Assembly (NCBI GenBank): GCA_016839905.1
Contig: JAEOTJ010000281.1
Coordinates: 1-10,479, forward strand
Source: Promethearchaeota archaeon
Lineage (GTDB): Archaea > Asgardarchaeota > Lokiarchaeia > Sigynarchaeales > SOKP01
Length of the DNA stretch: 10,479 bases
Reading direction: 5' to 3'
The translations under genes and the position numbers were made by a program. How positions within the stretch are numbered: position 1 is the stretch's first letter; each line of letters opens with the position of its first letter. Below the pieces are notes generated by a model, which saw only the letters and a list, made by a program, of their open reading frames with translations, made no database searches and was not told the DNA's origin. Of the stretch, positions 1 to 7,813 are shown one piece after another.

Positions 1-1
1 A

Positions 2-244
2 AGATATCATGGACAGGTAATAACTGTCATTCCCGGAGAAAAAACATCTTGTTATAGATGTGTTTTTGGTGATACTTATGATAATGATTCAGGAATGTCC
101 TGTTCTGAAGCAGGTGTTATTGGAATGTCAAATTTAATTCTCTTCAGTTTTGAACAGCACTTTGGACATTTCACTATTATGAGAATTCTCCAACATATCG
201 ATTATTTTAATGCCTATATTATTCAAAGATTTTCTTACTATTAA
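2..244 (+). CDS. E1-like adenylyltransferase (ThiF/MoeB/HesA fold), C-terminal end only
   Basis: The reading frame is open from the window edge and stops at 242-244, so only the last 80 residues are visible. It contains PGEKTSCYRCVFG, the first CxxC zinc pair typical of MoeB/ThiF-type enzymes, and then SCSEAGVIGMSNLIL, which matches the family's SCAEAGVLGP segment before the C-terminal helix. Family members adenylate the C-terminal glycine of a ubiquitin-like or sulfur-carrier protein (MoaD, ThiS, SAMP/Ubl). No second CxxC is seen before the stop, so the zinc site may be incomplete. The gene lies on the same strand as, and 84 bases ahead of, the ATG of the transglutaminase-like gene, and could be in one transcript with it. 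Unlike the second E1-like gene at 6343-7734, it keeps the CYRC pair. Whether it serves the Ubl cassette or molybdopterin/thiamine-type sulfur transfer cannot be told without its N-terminal part. Confidence 0.85.
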   Translation, partial: RYHGQVITVIPGEKTSCYRCVFGDTYDNDSGMSCSEAGVIGMSNLILFSFEQHFGHFTIMRILQHIDYFNAYIIQRFSYY

Positions 245-261
245 CACTTCAATTAATTATC

Positions 262-281
262 AAAAAATATATATATATAAT
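262..281 (+). promoter_or_regulatory. AT tract, possible TATA-type promoter of the plus-strand pair
   Basis: An alternating A/T run (AAAAAATATATATATATAAT) lies in the only gap of the plus-strand arm. A TATA box centred near 272 would place a start near 298, giving a leader of about 30 bases before the ATG at 329. The run is low complexity in an AT-rich genome, so this is weak evidence; the gene could equally be transcribed from upstream of the E1-like gene. Confidence 0.25.
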
Positions 282-328
282 GAGATATTAGGTATTTGGG
301 TAATAATTGTTTAACTGAGAAAATCTAT

Positions 329-2356
329 ATGAGCACATTTCAAGATAATTACACTGAAGGTGGTTTAAGGAGGTTTCCTATACAAAATTTTATAACTCCT
401 AATGATCCGTTAGTGAAATCAAAAGCTCAAGAGTTAAATTACAATTTTTTTAATATTATCTTTTATGTAGGTCGGCTTCCTTATAAATCTGATAAATCGA
501 GTTGGCCCTATGCCAGTGATTATTGGCAATTACCTAATGAGACCATTAGACGTGGTGAAGGCGATTGTGAAGATCATGCTTTCTTATTATCATCTCTGCT
601 CTTATGCAGTAATTATACAGCTCGTGTTGTACTTGGGGGTGTTTGCAACGGAGGATGGGGAGGACATGCTTGGGTTGAGTATTGGAATTGGGGAGAGTCA
701 CATTGGCAATATTTAGAAGCAACTGGTAAGGATCCCAGAGTATGGAATTGGCGAAAATGGTCGGTTGATGGATGGGTAGTTGAATCAGGATTTTATCCTA
801 ATAGCAGCTTTGCCGATTACTATGATCTAATATTCTCAAGTTCTATAAAAAAGGAAATTAATAGGCTAAAGTACCCTATAGATATTAACAATTTAGGGAT
901 CAGTTTTAACGCAGTTGAGGATTATGATAATAATTTTGAAAAACAATATTTCTCTAAATGGATAGAAAGCCCAAGAATCGATGAAAAACGGAACAAAGAA
1001 GTTATTTATTCAATTTTTATTTATGGACCTCAAGAATTAGGCTTGAAACTTTTGTCTGATATTAAAAATAAACTCAATCAAACACCAAATTTTATTAAAG
1101 GAGATTTTCATAGTTCATTACATACTTTAGAGAGACCTGCTTCTAATTATAATTTAATTGAATATAAACTACTTGACACGATTCCACCTATTAAACATCG
1201 AATTTATTTTTCAAGTGATCCCTTACCATTTGAAAAAACAGGTAATATAATGTTTGAAGGAGTAATATTCCTTTCAAGTGATAGATTTGATGATTTTGAT
1301 AAAACTCGTTTATTAAATTTATTTAAAATCTATAGTTTTTTATTTATTTCAAAAAAACTCTTTAGATTGCCAATTCCATTTATAATGTGTATCAATAATG
1401 AAAGCCAAATAGAAAATTTGAAACTCAACCTTAGTCAAGTAATAGAACAATTGAATATTAATAGTTATATTTATGATAATGAATTTTATAAAATTGATTT
1501 TAAGGCCTATAAAGACATTTTATATAAAATTATGGAAGATCATGTATGGATAATGCAAAATGTTAGGGTGTTAATGGATCAGTCCAATCAATTCAAACAA
1601 GATGGAGATTATGATAAATTAATTGAGAATCTACAAAAAGTTCTCGAGATGCTTCCAGAAAATCCTGATATCGTAAATGAGATCAGTTTTAAAGTATGGC
1701 TTAATATGGGATTTGGATATTATAATAAACATAAAAGTACGAATGATATTGAATATATAGAAAACGCAATAATTTGTTATGAAAATGCTCGAGAATTTGA
1801 TTTAAAAAACATTGAATTGATAACTCAACTACTCGAATTATATAAAATTAAATCAAAATTAGAAATCCCAAATGATATTGTATTATCAGATAAATTAAAG
1901 GAAAGAGAAGGAGATATTAAAAAATTAGAGAAAACAATTTTAGAATTAGAAAAAGATAACAGTAGGCTTGATGATAGTATTCAAAATTTAAAACAAGAAA
2001 TTCTTGAGAAAGATGCAAAAATCGAACAAATTGAGCAAGTAGATCAAAGGCAAATTAACAAAATTACTGCTCTCAAGGATAAAATCTTAGGTTTGAAAGA
2101 AAAGATTATTCAAAATAAAAAAAATGAGACAAAAGATAATTTAATTCAGGATAAGGATCTTGAAATAGAACAATTCTTGGAAGAAAAATCCAAATTACTT
2201 CTGGAATTAGATGATAAAAAGAAAAAGATTGAAAAAATAGAATCCTTTATCATAGAATTAGCTGTATCTTCAACAGATCAATTGGACTTTTATAAAAAAT
2301 TTATTAATTCATTTAAGAATATTATTTCAATTTTTGATAAAAATGATAATGAGTGA
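329..2356 (+). CDS. Transglutaminase-like / pseudo-GTPase / TPR / coiled-coil multidomain protein
   Basis: Length is 675 residues from ATG 329; an in-frame TTG at 296 would add 11. Neither start has a clear ribosome-binding site, and ATG was preferred. Residues here count from the TTG. Domains: (1) residues 30-170, transglutaminase/papain-like fold with GEGDCEDHAFLL (nucleophile Cys91) and GGHAWVEYW (His124); the third residue is probably Glu141 in YLEATGKD, where the family usually has Asp. (2) Residues 235-420, a small-GTPase-like pattern: SIFIYGPQELGLKLL sits where a Walker A should be but has no GK[S/T]; a later hydrophobic strand (GVIFLSSDRFDDFDKTR) and IPFIMCINNES mimic the 'VFVVDSS' and NKxD positions, so nucleotide binding is doubtful. 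(3) Residues 430-525, helical repeats resembling TPR. (4) Residues 530-655, a strong coiled coil. No signal peptide or membrane segment is seen. The role may be a cysteine peptidase or cross-linking enzyme on a scaffold; the MglA/Ras-like assignment of domain 2 is inference. Confidence 0.85.
   Translation: MSTFQDNYTEGGLRRFPIQNFITPNDPLVKSKAQELNYNFFNIIFYVGRLPYKSDKSSWPYASDYWQLPNETIRRGEGDCEDHAFLLSSLLLCSNYTARVVLGGVCNGGWGGHAWVEYWNWGESHWQYLEATGKDPRVWNWRKWSVDGWVVESGFYPNSSFADYYDLIFSSSIKKEINRLKYPIDINNLGISFNAVEDYDNNFEKQYFSKWIESPRIDEKRNKEVIYSIFIYGPQELGLKLLSDIKNKLNQTPNFIKGDFHSSLHTLERPASNYNLIEYKLLDTIPPIKHRIYFSSDPLPFEKTGNIMFEGVIFLSSDRFDDFDKTRLLNLFKIYSFLFISKKLFRLPIPFIMCINNESQIENLKLNLSQVIEQLNINSYIYDNEFYKIDFKAYKDILYKIMEDHVWIMQNVRVLMDQSNQFKQDGDYDKLIENLQKVLEMLPENPDIVNEISFKVWLNMGFGYYNKHKSTNDIEYIENAIICYENAREFDLKNIELITQLLELYKIKSKLEIPNDIVLSDKLKEREGDIKKLEKTILELEKDNSRLDDSIQNLKQEILEKDAKIEQIEQVDQRQINKITALKDKILGLKEKIIQNKKNETKDNLIQDKDLEIEQFLEEKSKLLLELDDKKKKIEKIESFIIELAVSSTDQLDFYKKFINSFKNIISIFDKNDNE
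2350..2356 (+). promoter_or_regulatory. Ribosome-binding site inside the stop of the upstream gene
   Basis: GAGTGAT, a near match to the archaeal GGAGGTGAT consensus, overlaps the TGA stop of the transglutaminase-like gene and lies 9 bases before ATG 2366. It fixes that start and indicates translational coupling of the two plus-strand genes. Confidence 0.5.
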
Positions 2357-2365
2357 TAAAAAAAG

Positions 2366-4729
2366 ATGCCTGATATTAATGAAAGTTTTGAAAAATTAAA
2401 GAAACTTGAGAATCCTCTTGAAAAAGTAAAAAATATTGAAAAATCTTCGGGTATAACAGAGGAATTTACTAATAATCTTAATAAAAAAATTGATTTACTT
2501 CAAGTAAGAATCAACTCAATAAACGAAATTTCCTCAGAAATTCAAACAATTAAAAAAGAAATAGCAGAACAAAATGATTCTATACGAAAGCTTAATGTTA
2601 CATATGAAAAATTAATTCAAAAAATAAATACAACAAGCGATACTAAGGGGGAAATCGATATTTATTCGTATAATATAAAAATTAAAGAACTAAATGAAGA
2701 AATTGCTGAATTAAGAAATAAAATAGTTGAGAAATCAAGAGTTCTTGAGAGCTCAAATGAATATCTTGAAAACTATATTTCAAAAAAGCTTAAATATTAT
2801 AGTGAAATCCCCGATCTTGAAGATTTAGCTCTTTCAGAGTTAATTCAATTCTTACAAGATTGTACATCACTCTATAATTTAGCTAAAGAATTAAATTCAG
2901 AAACAGATTCAGAGATTTTAAAATTTTTAGATTCTATAAATTTTTACATAAGAAGAAAAGAAGATATTGAACAGCTTAATATTGATCTTGTTTCTGAAAT
3001 ATATTTTATAGATTTTTATCAAGGTTATAGTAAGAAACAAATTCCAGAAATTGTTGTTGAAAAACTTCAAAATGCCTTTAAAACTTTATGCCAGGCAAGA
3101 AAAGAAGGTATGTTTAAAAAACATAAGATTGTAGAATCTGTTGAAGATGGAACAAATTTCCTTAAAAAAAAAACAAAAGCATTAATAGAAAAAATAAGAA
3201 CACTGCTTACAACTCATTATCAGCGAAAATATGATGGATTAGATGAGGAATCTAAAGCAAGAGAAGGTGCTAAATTAAGAATGAGAATCAATGCCGCAAA
3301 ACAAAAAACTGAATACAATGAATTAGAGGTTCTAAGAATCTTAGATGAATGGGAAAATATGATTGAAAATGCACAAAATGTCGGTCCTGAAGATCAAATC
3401 TCATTTGATGCTCTTCTAAAAACTATAGAGAAATTTTTTAAGAAAATGAATTTCTATTTAGATAATTTTGAAATGTTTAGAGAACTGAATGAATATGTTC
3501 CAGCAATTGTGAAAGAGATTTGGGATAAAACGAAGAAAAGGTATTCATCAACTATTTCTATTCTTTTATCTTTTATATTAGAATTTAAAGATAATTTGGA
3601 TGAATTCAAAGCAATTATTAGACTCATTCCAGACCTTAATGAGTATATTTCTGAAGATATCAATTTTCTAGATGGCTTAGAAATAGATGTTAATGATATT
3701 GACCAAGATATCGTTGATATTTTTTACGCTTTTGCGAATATCCTTTATCATATACGTGTTTATCTAGATGACATTTGGATAGAAGAAGAATATAGTACTA
3801 AAACGAAAACCTTTAAAACCAATGAGGTCATTGCCATTCTAAGCGAAGTTGGTAAAAGAATGCTTAGTATTTGGGGGGCACAACATAATCGAAGATTGAA
3901 TGAAGCTATTAAAGAGAATTCTGAGACGCTAGTTCGCCAGTTCCTAGAAATGAAGGCGGTACCTTTAATAACTAATCCACGTCCTAATTCTAGAGCATTT
4001 TATCATTATCTCGATGTTGATATTTACTGTCCAGTATGTGGTTATATACATACAGTTGAAAAATTTTTACGATGGAAGAAAACTAATATAACAATGGGTT
4101 TTCTTATTTTCAAATTATTCATTAACATCGCTTTCATTGCACCAATTGTTTGTGATGTGATTGATTCAATCAAGAATAAAGACTGGCATAGAATAAATTC
4201 AAGAATATTTAATCCTTGGGGACCTCAATTTGAACATTTTATTATGTATGAAGTATATGAGATTACGAAAGATATAAATGCTCTTAAGGATAAAAAAGTG
4301 AATATTAATAAAGTTATTGAACAAATGAAAAGCGATTTCAGTTTAAAAGATATAGAAAATATGCGAGATAATTTTTACAATACATCGATAGCAAAAAAAT
4401 TCAAAGAAGACCCAGAAGGATATTTTAGACACAAAAAATGCTTCCCTTTCATTTACAGGAGAATTAAATTTCCAGAAGAGAAGATCAAAAAGATTTTTTT
4501 AAAGGATATAAAATCAAACATAACTTTAAAGAAAATAATTGAAAAAAATTTATATGTAAGAGATGATGAAGAGGAACCACCTGATGATACTTATAATTAC
4601 CATTTTCTATTTAAATCAAACCAAGAAGTTATGGATGATAATCAATTAGATGAAAAAATATATAACCTTGGAGGTGAAATTAAAGGTCGTAATAGATATC
4701 CTAAAAATTCTCCTCCTTTATCTCCATAA
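2366..4729 (+). CDS. Unrecognised 787-residue coiled-coil protein with a single CPVC knuckle
   Basis: I do not recognise a family. Residues 1-140 are long charged heptad-rich helices (coiled coil); 150-530 is continuous helical protein. At 549-570 a short segment (VDIYCPVCGYIHT; Cys555 and Cys558) looks like half of a zinc ribbon, but no second CxxC follows, so it is not a RING or a complete ribbon unless His562, Cys596 or Cys691 complete it, or two chains share a site. A hydrophobic stretch at 577-600 could be a membrane segment or a buried helix. The tail is acidic (VRDDEEEPPDD) and ends in a proline/serine-rich end. The gene starts 9 bases after the transglutaminase-like gene, with a ribosome-binding site in that gene's stop, so the two are probably co-expressed and may form a coiled-coil complex. 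Its stop abuts the stop of the convergent JAB gene. An adaptor or structural role is a guess. Confidence 0.85.
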   Translation: MPDINESFEKLKKLENPLEKVKNIEKSSGITEEFTNNLNKKIDLLQVRINSINEISSEIQTIKKEIAEQNDSIRKLNVTYEKLIQKINTTSDTKGEIDIYSYNIKIKELNEEIAELRNKIVEKSRVLESSNEYLENYISKKLKYYSEIPDLEDLALSELIQFLQDCTSLYNLAKELNSETDSEILKFLDSINFYIRRKEDIEQLNIDLVSEIYFIDFYQGYSKKQIPEIVVEKLQNAFKTLCQARKEGMFKKHKIVESVEDGTNFLKKKTKALIEKIRTLLTTHYQRKYDGLDEESKAREGAKLRMRINAAKQKTEYNELEVLRILDEWENMIENAQNVGPEDQISFDALLKTIEKFFKKMNFYLDNFEMFRELNEYVPAIVKEIWDKTKKRYSSTISILLSFILEFKDNLDEFKAIIRLIPDLNEYISEDINFLDGLEIDVNDIDQDIVDIFYAFANILYHIRVYLDDIWIEEEYSTKTKTFKTNEVIAILSEVGKRMLSIWGAQHNRRLNEAIKENSETLVRQFLEMKAVPLITNPRPNSRAFYHYLDVDIYCPVCGYIHTVEKFLRWKKTNITMGFLIFKLFINIAFIAPIVCDVIDSIKNKDWHRINSRIFNPWGPQFEHFIMYEVYEITKDINALKDKKVNINKVIEQMKSDFSLKDIENMRDNFYNTSIAKKFKEDPEGYFRHKKCFPFIYRRIKFPEEKIKKIFLKDIKSNITLKKIIEKNLYVRDDEEEPPDDTYNYHFLFKSNQEVMDDNQLDEKIYNLGGEIKGRNRYPKNSPPLSP

Positions 4730-6301
4730 TTATTCAATAAGCGCCATATTGTGAATCACATTTAAATTACATTTATTTAAAGAATCTACGAGGGTAATTA
4801 TTTCATACATATCTTTAAAAAATGCTACAAGAACAAAGTTTTTCTTTCTCTTTCGAATTAAATTTATTTGTATAGTATGATCCAGATCTTTAATTTCTAA
4901 AGGTATTAATACTATTTTTTTAATATGTTTAAAATTAATTTTTTCATCAATTTTATATTTTCTATCTAAATAAACTACTCGAAGAAATTTCTCAAGACAT
5001 TTTAAATTTAGCAAAATTTTTGAATCAGTAAAGTGTTCTAAGGGAAGATCTTCATTAATATCAAAATTACATGAATAAGCTACCAAATCTTGAGATTTCG
5101 GCTCTTGAGATAATAATAACTCATTCTTCCATTCATCAATTTTTTTAATATATTGATTAATAAGATTATCTGCATCATCAAAAGATGGTAATATTGACTC
5201 GTAATTAGTTTTTATTTCTTTTAAAATATTAAAGCTTTTGTTGAATTCTTGCATTTTATTATTTAAATTATTCAAAAACTGCTCTTGGTATTCTGAGAGC
5301 TTTTTATTCAAGTCAACCTTAAAAGAATCGAGATTCTGGGATACTTTCTGAAACTCATCAAAAAGATTTGATATATTTTCGGTTAATGAATCAAGATATT
5401 GTTTTAAAAATAATCCCATATTATTATAGACTTCTAAAAATCTATCAGTTATATCATTAAGCCCTAAATTATCAATATCATTGCGTTTTAATTGTTTAGA
5501 ATTGTTAATTACTTCTCTTATAGATGATTTTTTATTTTTTTTAAGGTTATTTTCTATTATTTTATTACGGTCAACAATTGAATCAAATTTATTGAGATTT
5601 TCAGAATTTTTTGGGATTTTCCTACTATTACTTGAAATATTTTTTGTTATAGTATCCACTCTCTGGTATAAATCGTCTATTTTTGAAAACATTATGTTAG
5701 TCCGATGCATCAATTCATTTGCTTCATAATTATGTTTTAGACGGATTCTGCTAAAAATATCCTTCGAAGCGATGAAATACTCAATATAATCCAAGTCTTT
5801 TAATATTATTAAATTCTCTATAAAGGATTTTATTTTATCTTCTAAATTTGGAAATTGTCTTAAAATCGAATCCAAATCAATTTCAATTGGTTTAGTTCTA
5901 ATTTTATACATATTATCATATTGATTTTCATACAATTCAATGGAATCTTGTCTTATAGTCCCTCCAATTATAACAGAGTAATTAACTCTTATTGCATGAA
6001 TCTCATCTCGGAAAGAAGCAGTAGAAGGCATGCCTGGATGTGAATGAATTAACGAGAAGGAAACTAATCCTTTAGGGAATTCCTTTTCCTTTATTTTATA
6101 TATCCTGGATTGGGATGTTCCATCAAAGGTAAAATCACCAGGAGTCCTTGATTGATTAGGTATTATACAGATAGGAAAATAAACTTCCTTTTTTTTTTCT
6201 AAAGTTATTAATATCCCACCGATTTCATTCCTTTCATCTAATTTCTCTCTAAAAAAGTTTAAAATTGCTCTATTAAAATAGAATTTATTCACAATATTCA
6301 A
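4730..6301 (-). CDS. JAB/MPN (JAMM) isopeptidase with coiled-coil and C-terminal extension
   Basis: 523 residues. The N-terminal 130 residues are an MPN/JAB domain with a complete JAMM zinc motif: Glu26 in NEIGG, then HSHPGMPSTASFRD giving His86-x-His88-x7-Ser96-x2-Asp99. The family (Rpn11, CSN5, AMSH, archaeal JAMM proteases, bacterial BilC) cleaves isopeptide or peptide bonds after the C-terminal glycine of ubiquitin-like proteins, or trims their precursors. Residues 150-400 are mostly helix and coiled coil; 405-523 is a mixed strand/helix domain I do not recognise. Plain JAB enzymes are 120-250 residues, so the extra 390 are unusual and may oligomerise or recruit substrates. The N-terminal half matches the protein at 8712-9485. 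It is last in the minus-strand operon, 41 bases after the E1-like gene. The start is TTG at 6301, with a weak AGGAT upstream; GTG at 6292 is an alternative. A stop (TGA) lies just upstream in frame, so the N-terminus cannot extend further. Confidence 0.92.
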   Translation of the reverse strand: MNIVNKFYFNRAILNFFREKLDERNEIGGILITLEKKKEVYFPICIIPNQSRTPGDFTFDGTSQSRIYKIKEKEFPKGLVSFSLIHSHPGMPSTASFRDEIHAIRVNYSVIIGGTIRQDSIELYENQYDNMYKIRTKPIEIDLDSILRQFPNLEDKIKSFIENLIILKDLDYIEYFIASKDIFSRIRLKHNYEANELMHRTNIMFSKIDDLYQRVDTITKNISSNSRKIPKNSENLNKFDSIVDRNKIIENNLKKNKKSSIREVINNSKQLKRNDIDNLGLNDITDRFLEVYNNMGLFLKQYLDSLTENISNLFDEFQKVSQNLDSFKVDLNKKLSEYQEQFLNNLNNKMQEFNKSFNILKEIKTNYESILPSFDDADNLINQYIKKIDEWKNELLLSQEPKSQDLVAYSCNFDINEDLPLEHFTDSKILLNLKCLEKFLRVVYLDRKYKIDEKINFKHIKKIVLIPLEIKDLDHTIQINLIRKRKKNFVLVAFFKDMYEIITLVDSLNKCNLNVIHNMALIE

Positions 6302-6342
6302 TTTAGTTCAAATCCTATTATTTTACTATTTATTTATAATTT

Positions 6343-7734
6343 TTACTCTTTAAAAACCAATTCAATTTCTCTTGTTGAGATTGAAGTAATAAAATTAACT
6401 TTATCTAAATTATAATTATTTAAATCATTAAGCGAAATTAATAATCCTGCCGAAGCAGCAATGAGATTAGTAATAGGACTCGCTCTTCCTAAATCATCTA
6501 GTCTCCCAAAAGCACTACAAGAAAGAGTATCATCCACAGTTCGCTCTTTTTTCTCCTTTAATCGTGGTATACTATTCTTCTTTGCATAGGCCATCATTGC
6601 ATTAGAAGCTTCGTTTATTATAACATTATATTCTTTATTCTCTGCTGCCAATTTCGCTAAATGGATTCGCGCCAGATTATTATCAAAGTTGAGGAAAATA
6701 TATTTTTTTTTTGTATTGTTTAAATATTTTAATATTTCGGTTGGATCATTATGTATATCCGCAACAACTGTGTTAATTTTAACGGTTGTGGGAGTAAATA
6801 AATCTAAATTTTTAAAATTTTTATAATAATTATAAAAACTTTGTTTTAATTCTTTACTTTTAGATTTATTTATCCCTTTAGAATCATAAAGCTGTGTATG
6901 AAAATTTTCTGGTTCTATAATGTCCCTATCAAGGATATATAATTCAATTTCTCGAATAGGTAATAAAGATGAAACTAATACTTTAAAAGAACCCACACCC
7001 CCTGCAGTTGTCATAAAAGAAATACTATCTACCTTTCCAACGTCATAGAGCTTTTCTGCTTTTATTGAAAAATCAATAGATTTTTCTAATTCTTTTCGTT
7101 CAATATATAAATTATTTAAGATATAATCCATAAAGATAGGATAGATTGGATTATTTAAAGGTACTTTAAATGATAAATAACCTGTTTCACTTAATTTCAT
7201 TTCTTGATTCGCAAAAAAGATTTTTGGTTCTTGACTAAAACCACCATATATGTTTATATCTACATTAACATCAATATTTTTGAGTCTATACTGTTGATGA
7301 CCATCCAAATTCATTATTAAGTATTCAAGTGCTACGGCCCCTAGAATAATTGCAATTAATATTTTGCTCGGGATGGGTTTAAACTCAGGATATTTTTGAA
7401 TATCATCATTAGTATTCTTGTTAAATGTTATTTTTGGATTTATTATTACATTATTATTTTCCTCCCATTTAACAATTAAATTTGGGGAGTTTGGGTTATT
7501 ATTAATATGATCGAAACTAATAGTTGGACCATTACTTATTGTATTGAAAGCTTGGACTCCAATGTTATTAAGGGCAAGTTTGGCTAACATACAATTAGTA
7601 TTTACCTTCTTAAAACCGAGCTTTTTAGCAACAATCGCTAAAGGGATTATTATTGAAGAATAAAACTCTTCTAGATATTGAATATCTTCAGACAGATTAG
7701 GTTTTATGAGATTTAATTCTAATTTCTGCAACAT
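6343..7734 (-). CDS. E1-like (ThiF-fold) activating enzyme with long N-terminal domain
   Basis: 463 residues from ATG 7734. Residues 235-463 are a ThiF/E1 Rossmann domain: FMTTAGGVGSFKVL (nucleotide loop, 240-253), LDRDIIEPENFHTQLYD (the family's 'D.D.Ve.sNL.RQ' segment with Asp269, Asp271 and Asn277, but Thr280 where Arg is usual), the conserved Asp350 in FLNFDNNLARIHLA, and TLSCSAFGRLDDLG (Cys406), aligning with the Cys of the MoeB SCAEAGV segment. No CxxC zinc pairs are present. The first 230 residues are not recognisable to me; a helix at 122-143 (IPSKILIAIILGAVALEY) is reminiscent of the last helix of a ThiF domain and could mark a degenerate second copy (weak). In context it would adenylate the GG end of the Ubl and pass it to the E2. 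Cys406 is the only obvious thioester candidate in the catalytic half. A GAGGTG site upstream suggests that translation may begin at ATT 7776, adding 14 residues. Confidence 0.85.
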   Translation of the reverse strand: MLQKLELNLIKPNLSEDIQYLEEFYSSIIIPLAIVAKKLGFKKVNTNCMLAKLALNNIGVQAFNTISNGPTISFDHINNNPNSPNLIVKWEENNNVIINPKITFNKNTNDDIQKYPEFKPIPSKILIAIILGAVALEYLIMNLDGHQQYRLKNIDVNVDINIYGGFSQEPKIFFANQEMKLSETGYLSFKVPLNNPIYPIFMDYILNNLYIERKELEKSIDFSIKAEKLYDVGKVDSISFMTTAGGVGSFKVLVSSLLPIREIELYILDRDIIEPENFHTQLYDSKGINKSKSKELKQSFYNYYKNFKNLDLFTPTTVKINTVVADIHNDPTEILKYLNNTKKKYIFLNFDNNLARIHLAKLAAENKEYNVIINEASNAMMAYAKKNSIPRLKEKKERTVDDTLSCSAFGRLDDLGRASPITNLIAASAGLLISLNDLNNYNLDKVNFITSISTREIELVFKE

Positions 7735-7783
7735 ATCATGCCTATAAAATCCACATGTTCGTGAAAAATTATAAATTTATTAA

Positions 7784-7789
7784 CACCTC
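7784..7789 (-). promoter_or_regulatory. Ribosome-binding site before the E1-like gene (points to ATT 7776)
   Basis: GAGGTG on the minus strand is a strong archaeal Shine-Dalgarno. It lies about 50 bases before ATG 7734, too far to serve it. Seven bases after it (TTAATAA, containing an in-frame stop) comes ATT at 7776, in frame with the gene, followed by 14 open codons up to the ATG. Confidence 0.5.
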
Positions 7790-7813
7790 ATTAATATTGT
7801 TTTTTTCTTATTG

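Noticed and set aside
510..716. Plus-strand 68-codon open frame
   Set aside because: Lies inside the transglutaminase-like domain in another frame; the main frame carries the catalytic Cys and His motifs.
3454..3663. Minus-strand 69-codon open frame
   Set aside because: Antisense shadow within the 787-residue coiled-coil gene.
4027..4060. CPVCG as a possible RING-type E3
   Set aside because: Only one Cys pair; no further CxxC or CxH spacing typical of RING or U-box domains.
5481..5729. Plus-strand 82-codon open frame rich in Leu and Ile
   Set aside because: Antisense shadow of the JAB gene's coiled-coil region; complementary to Lys/Asn-rich codons.
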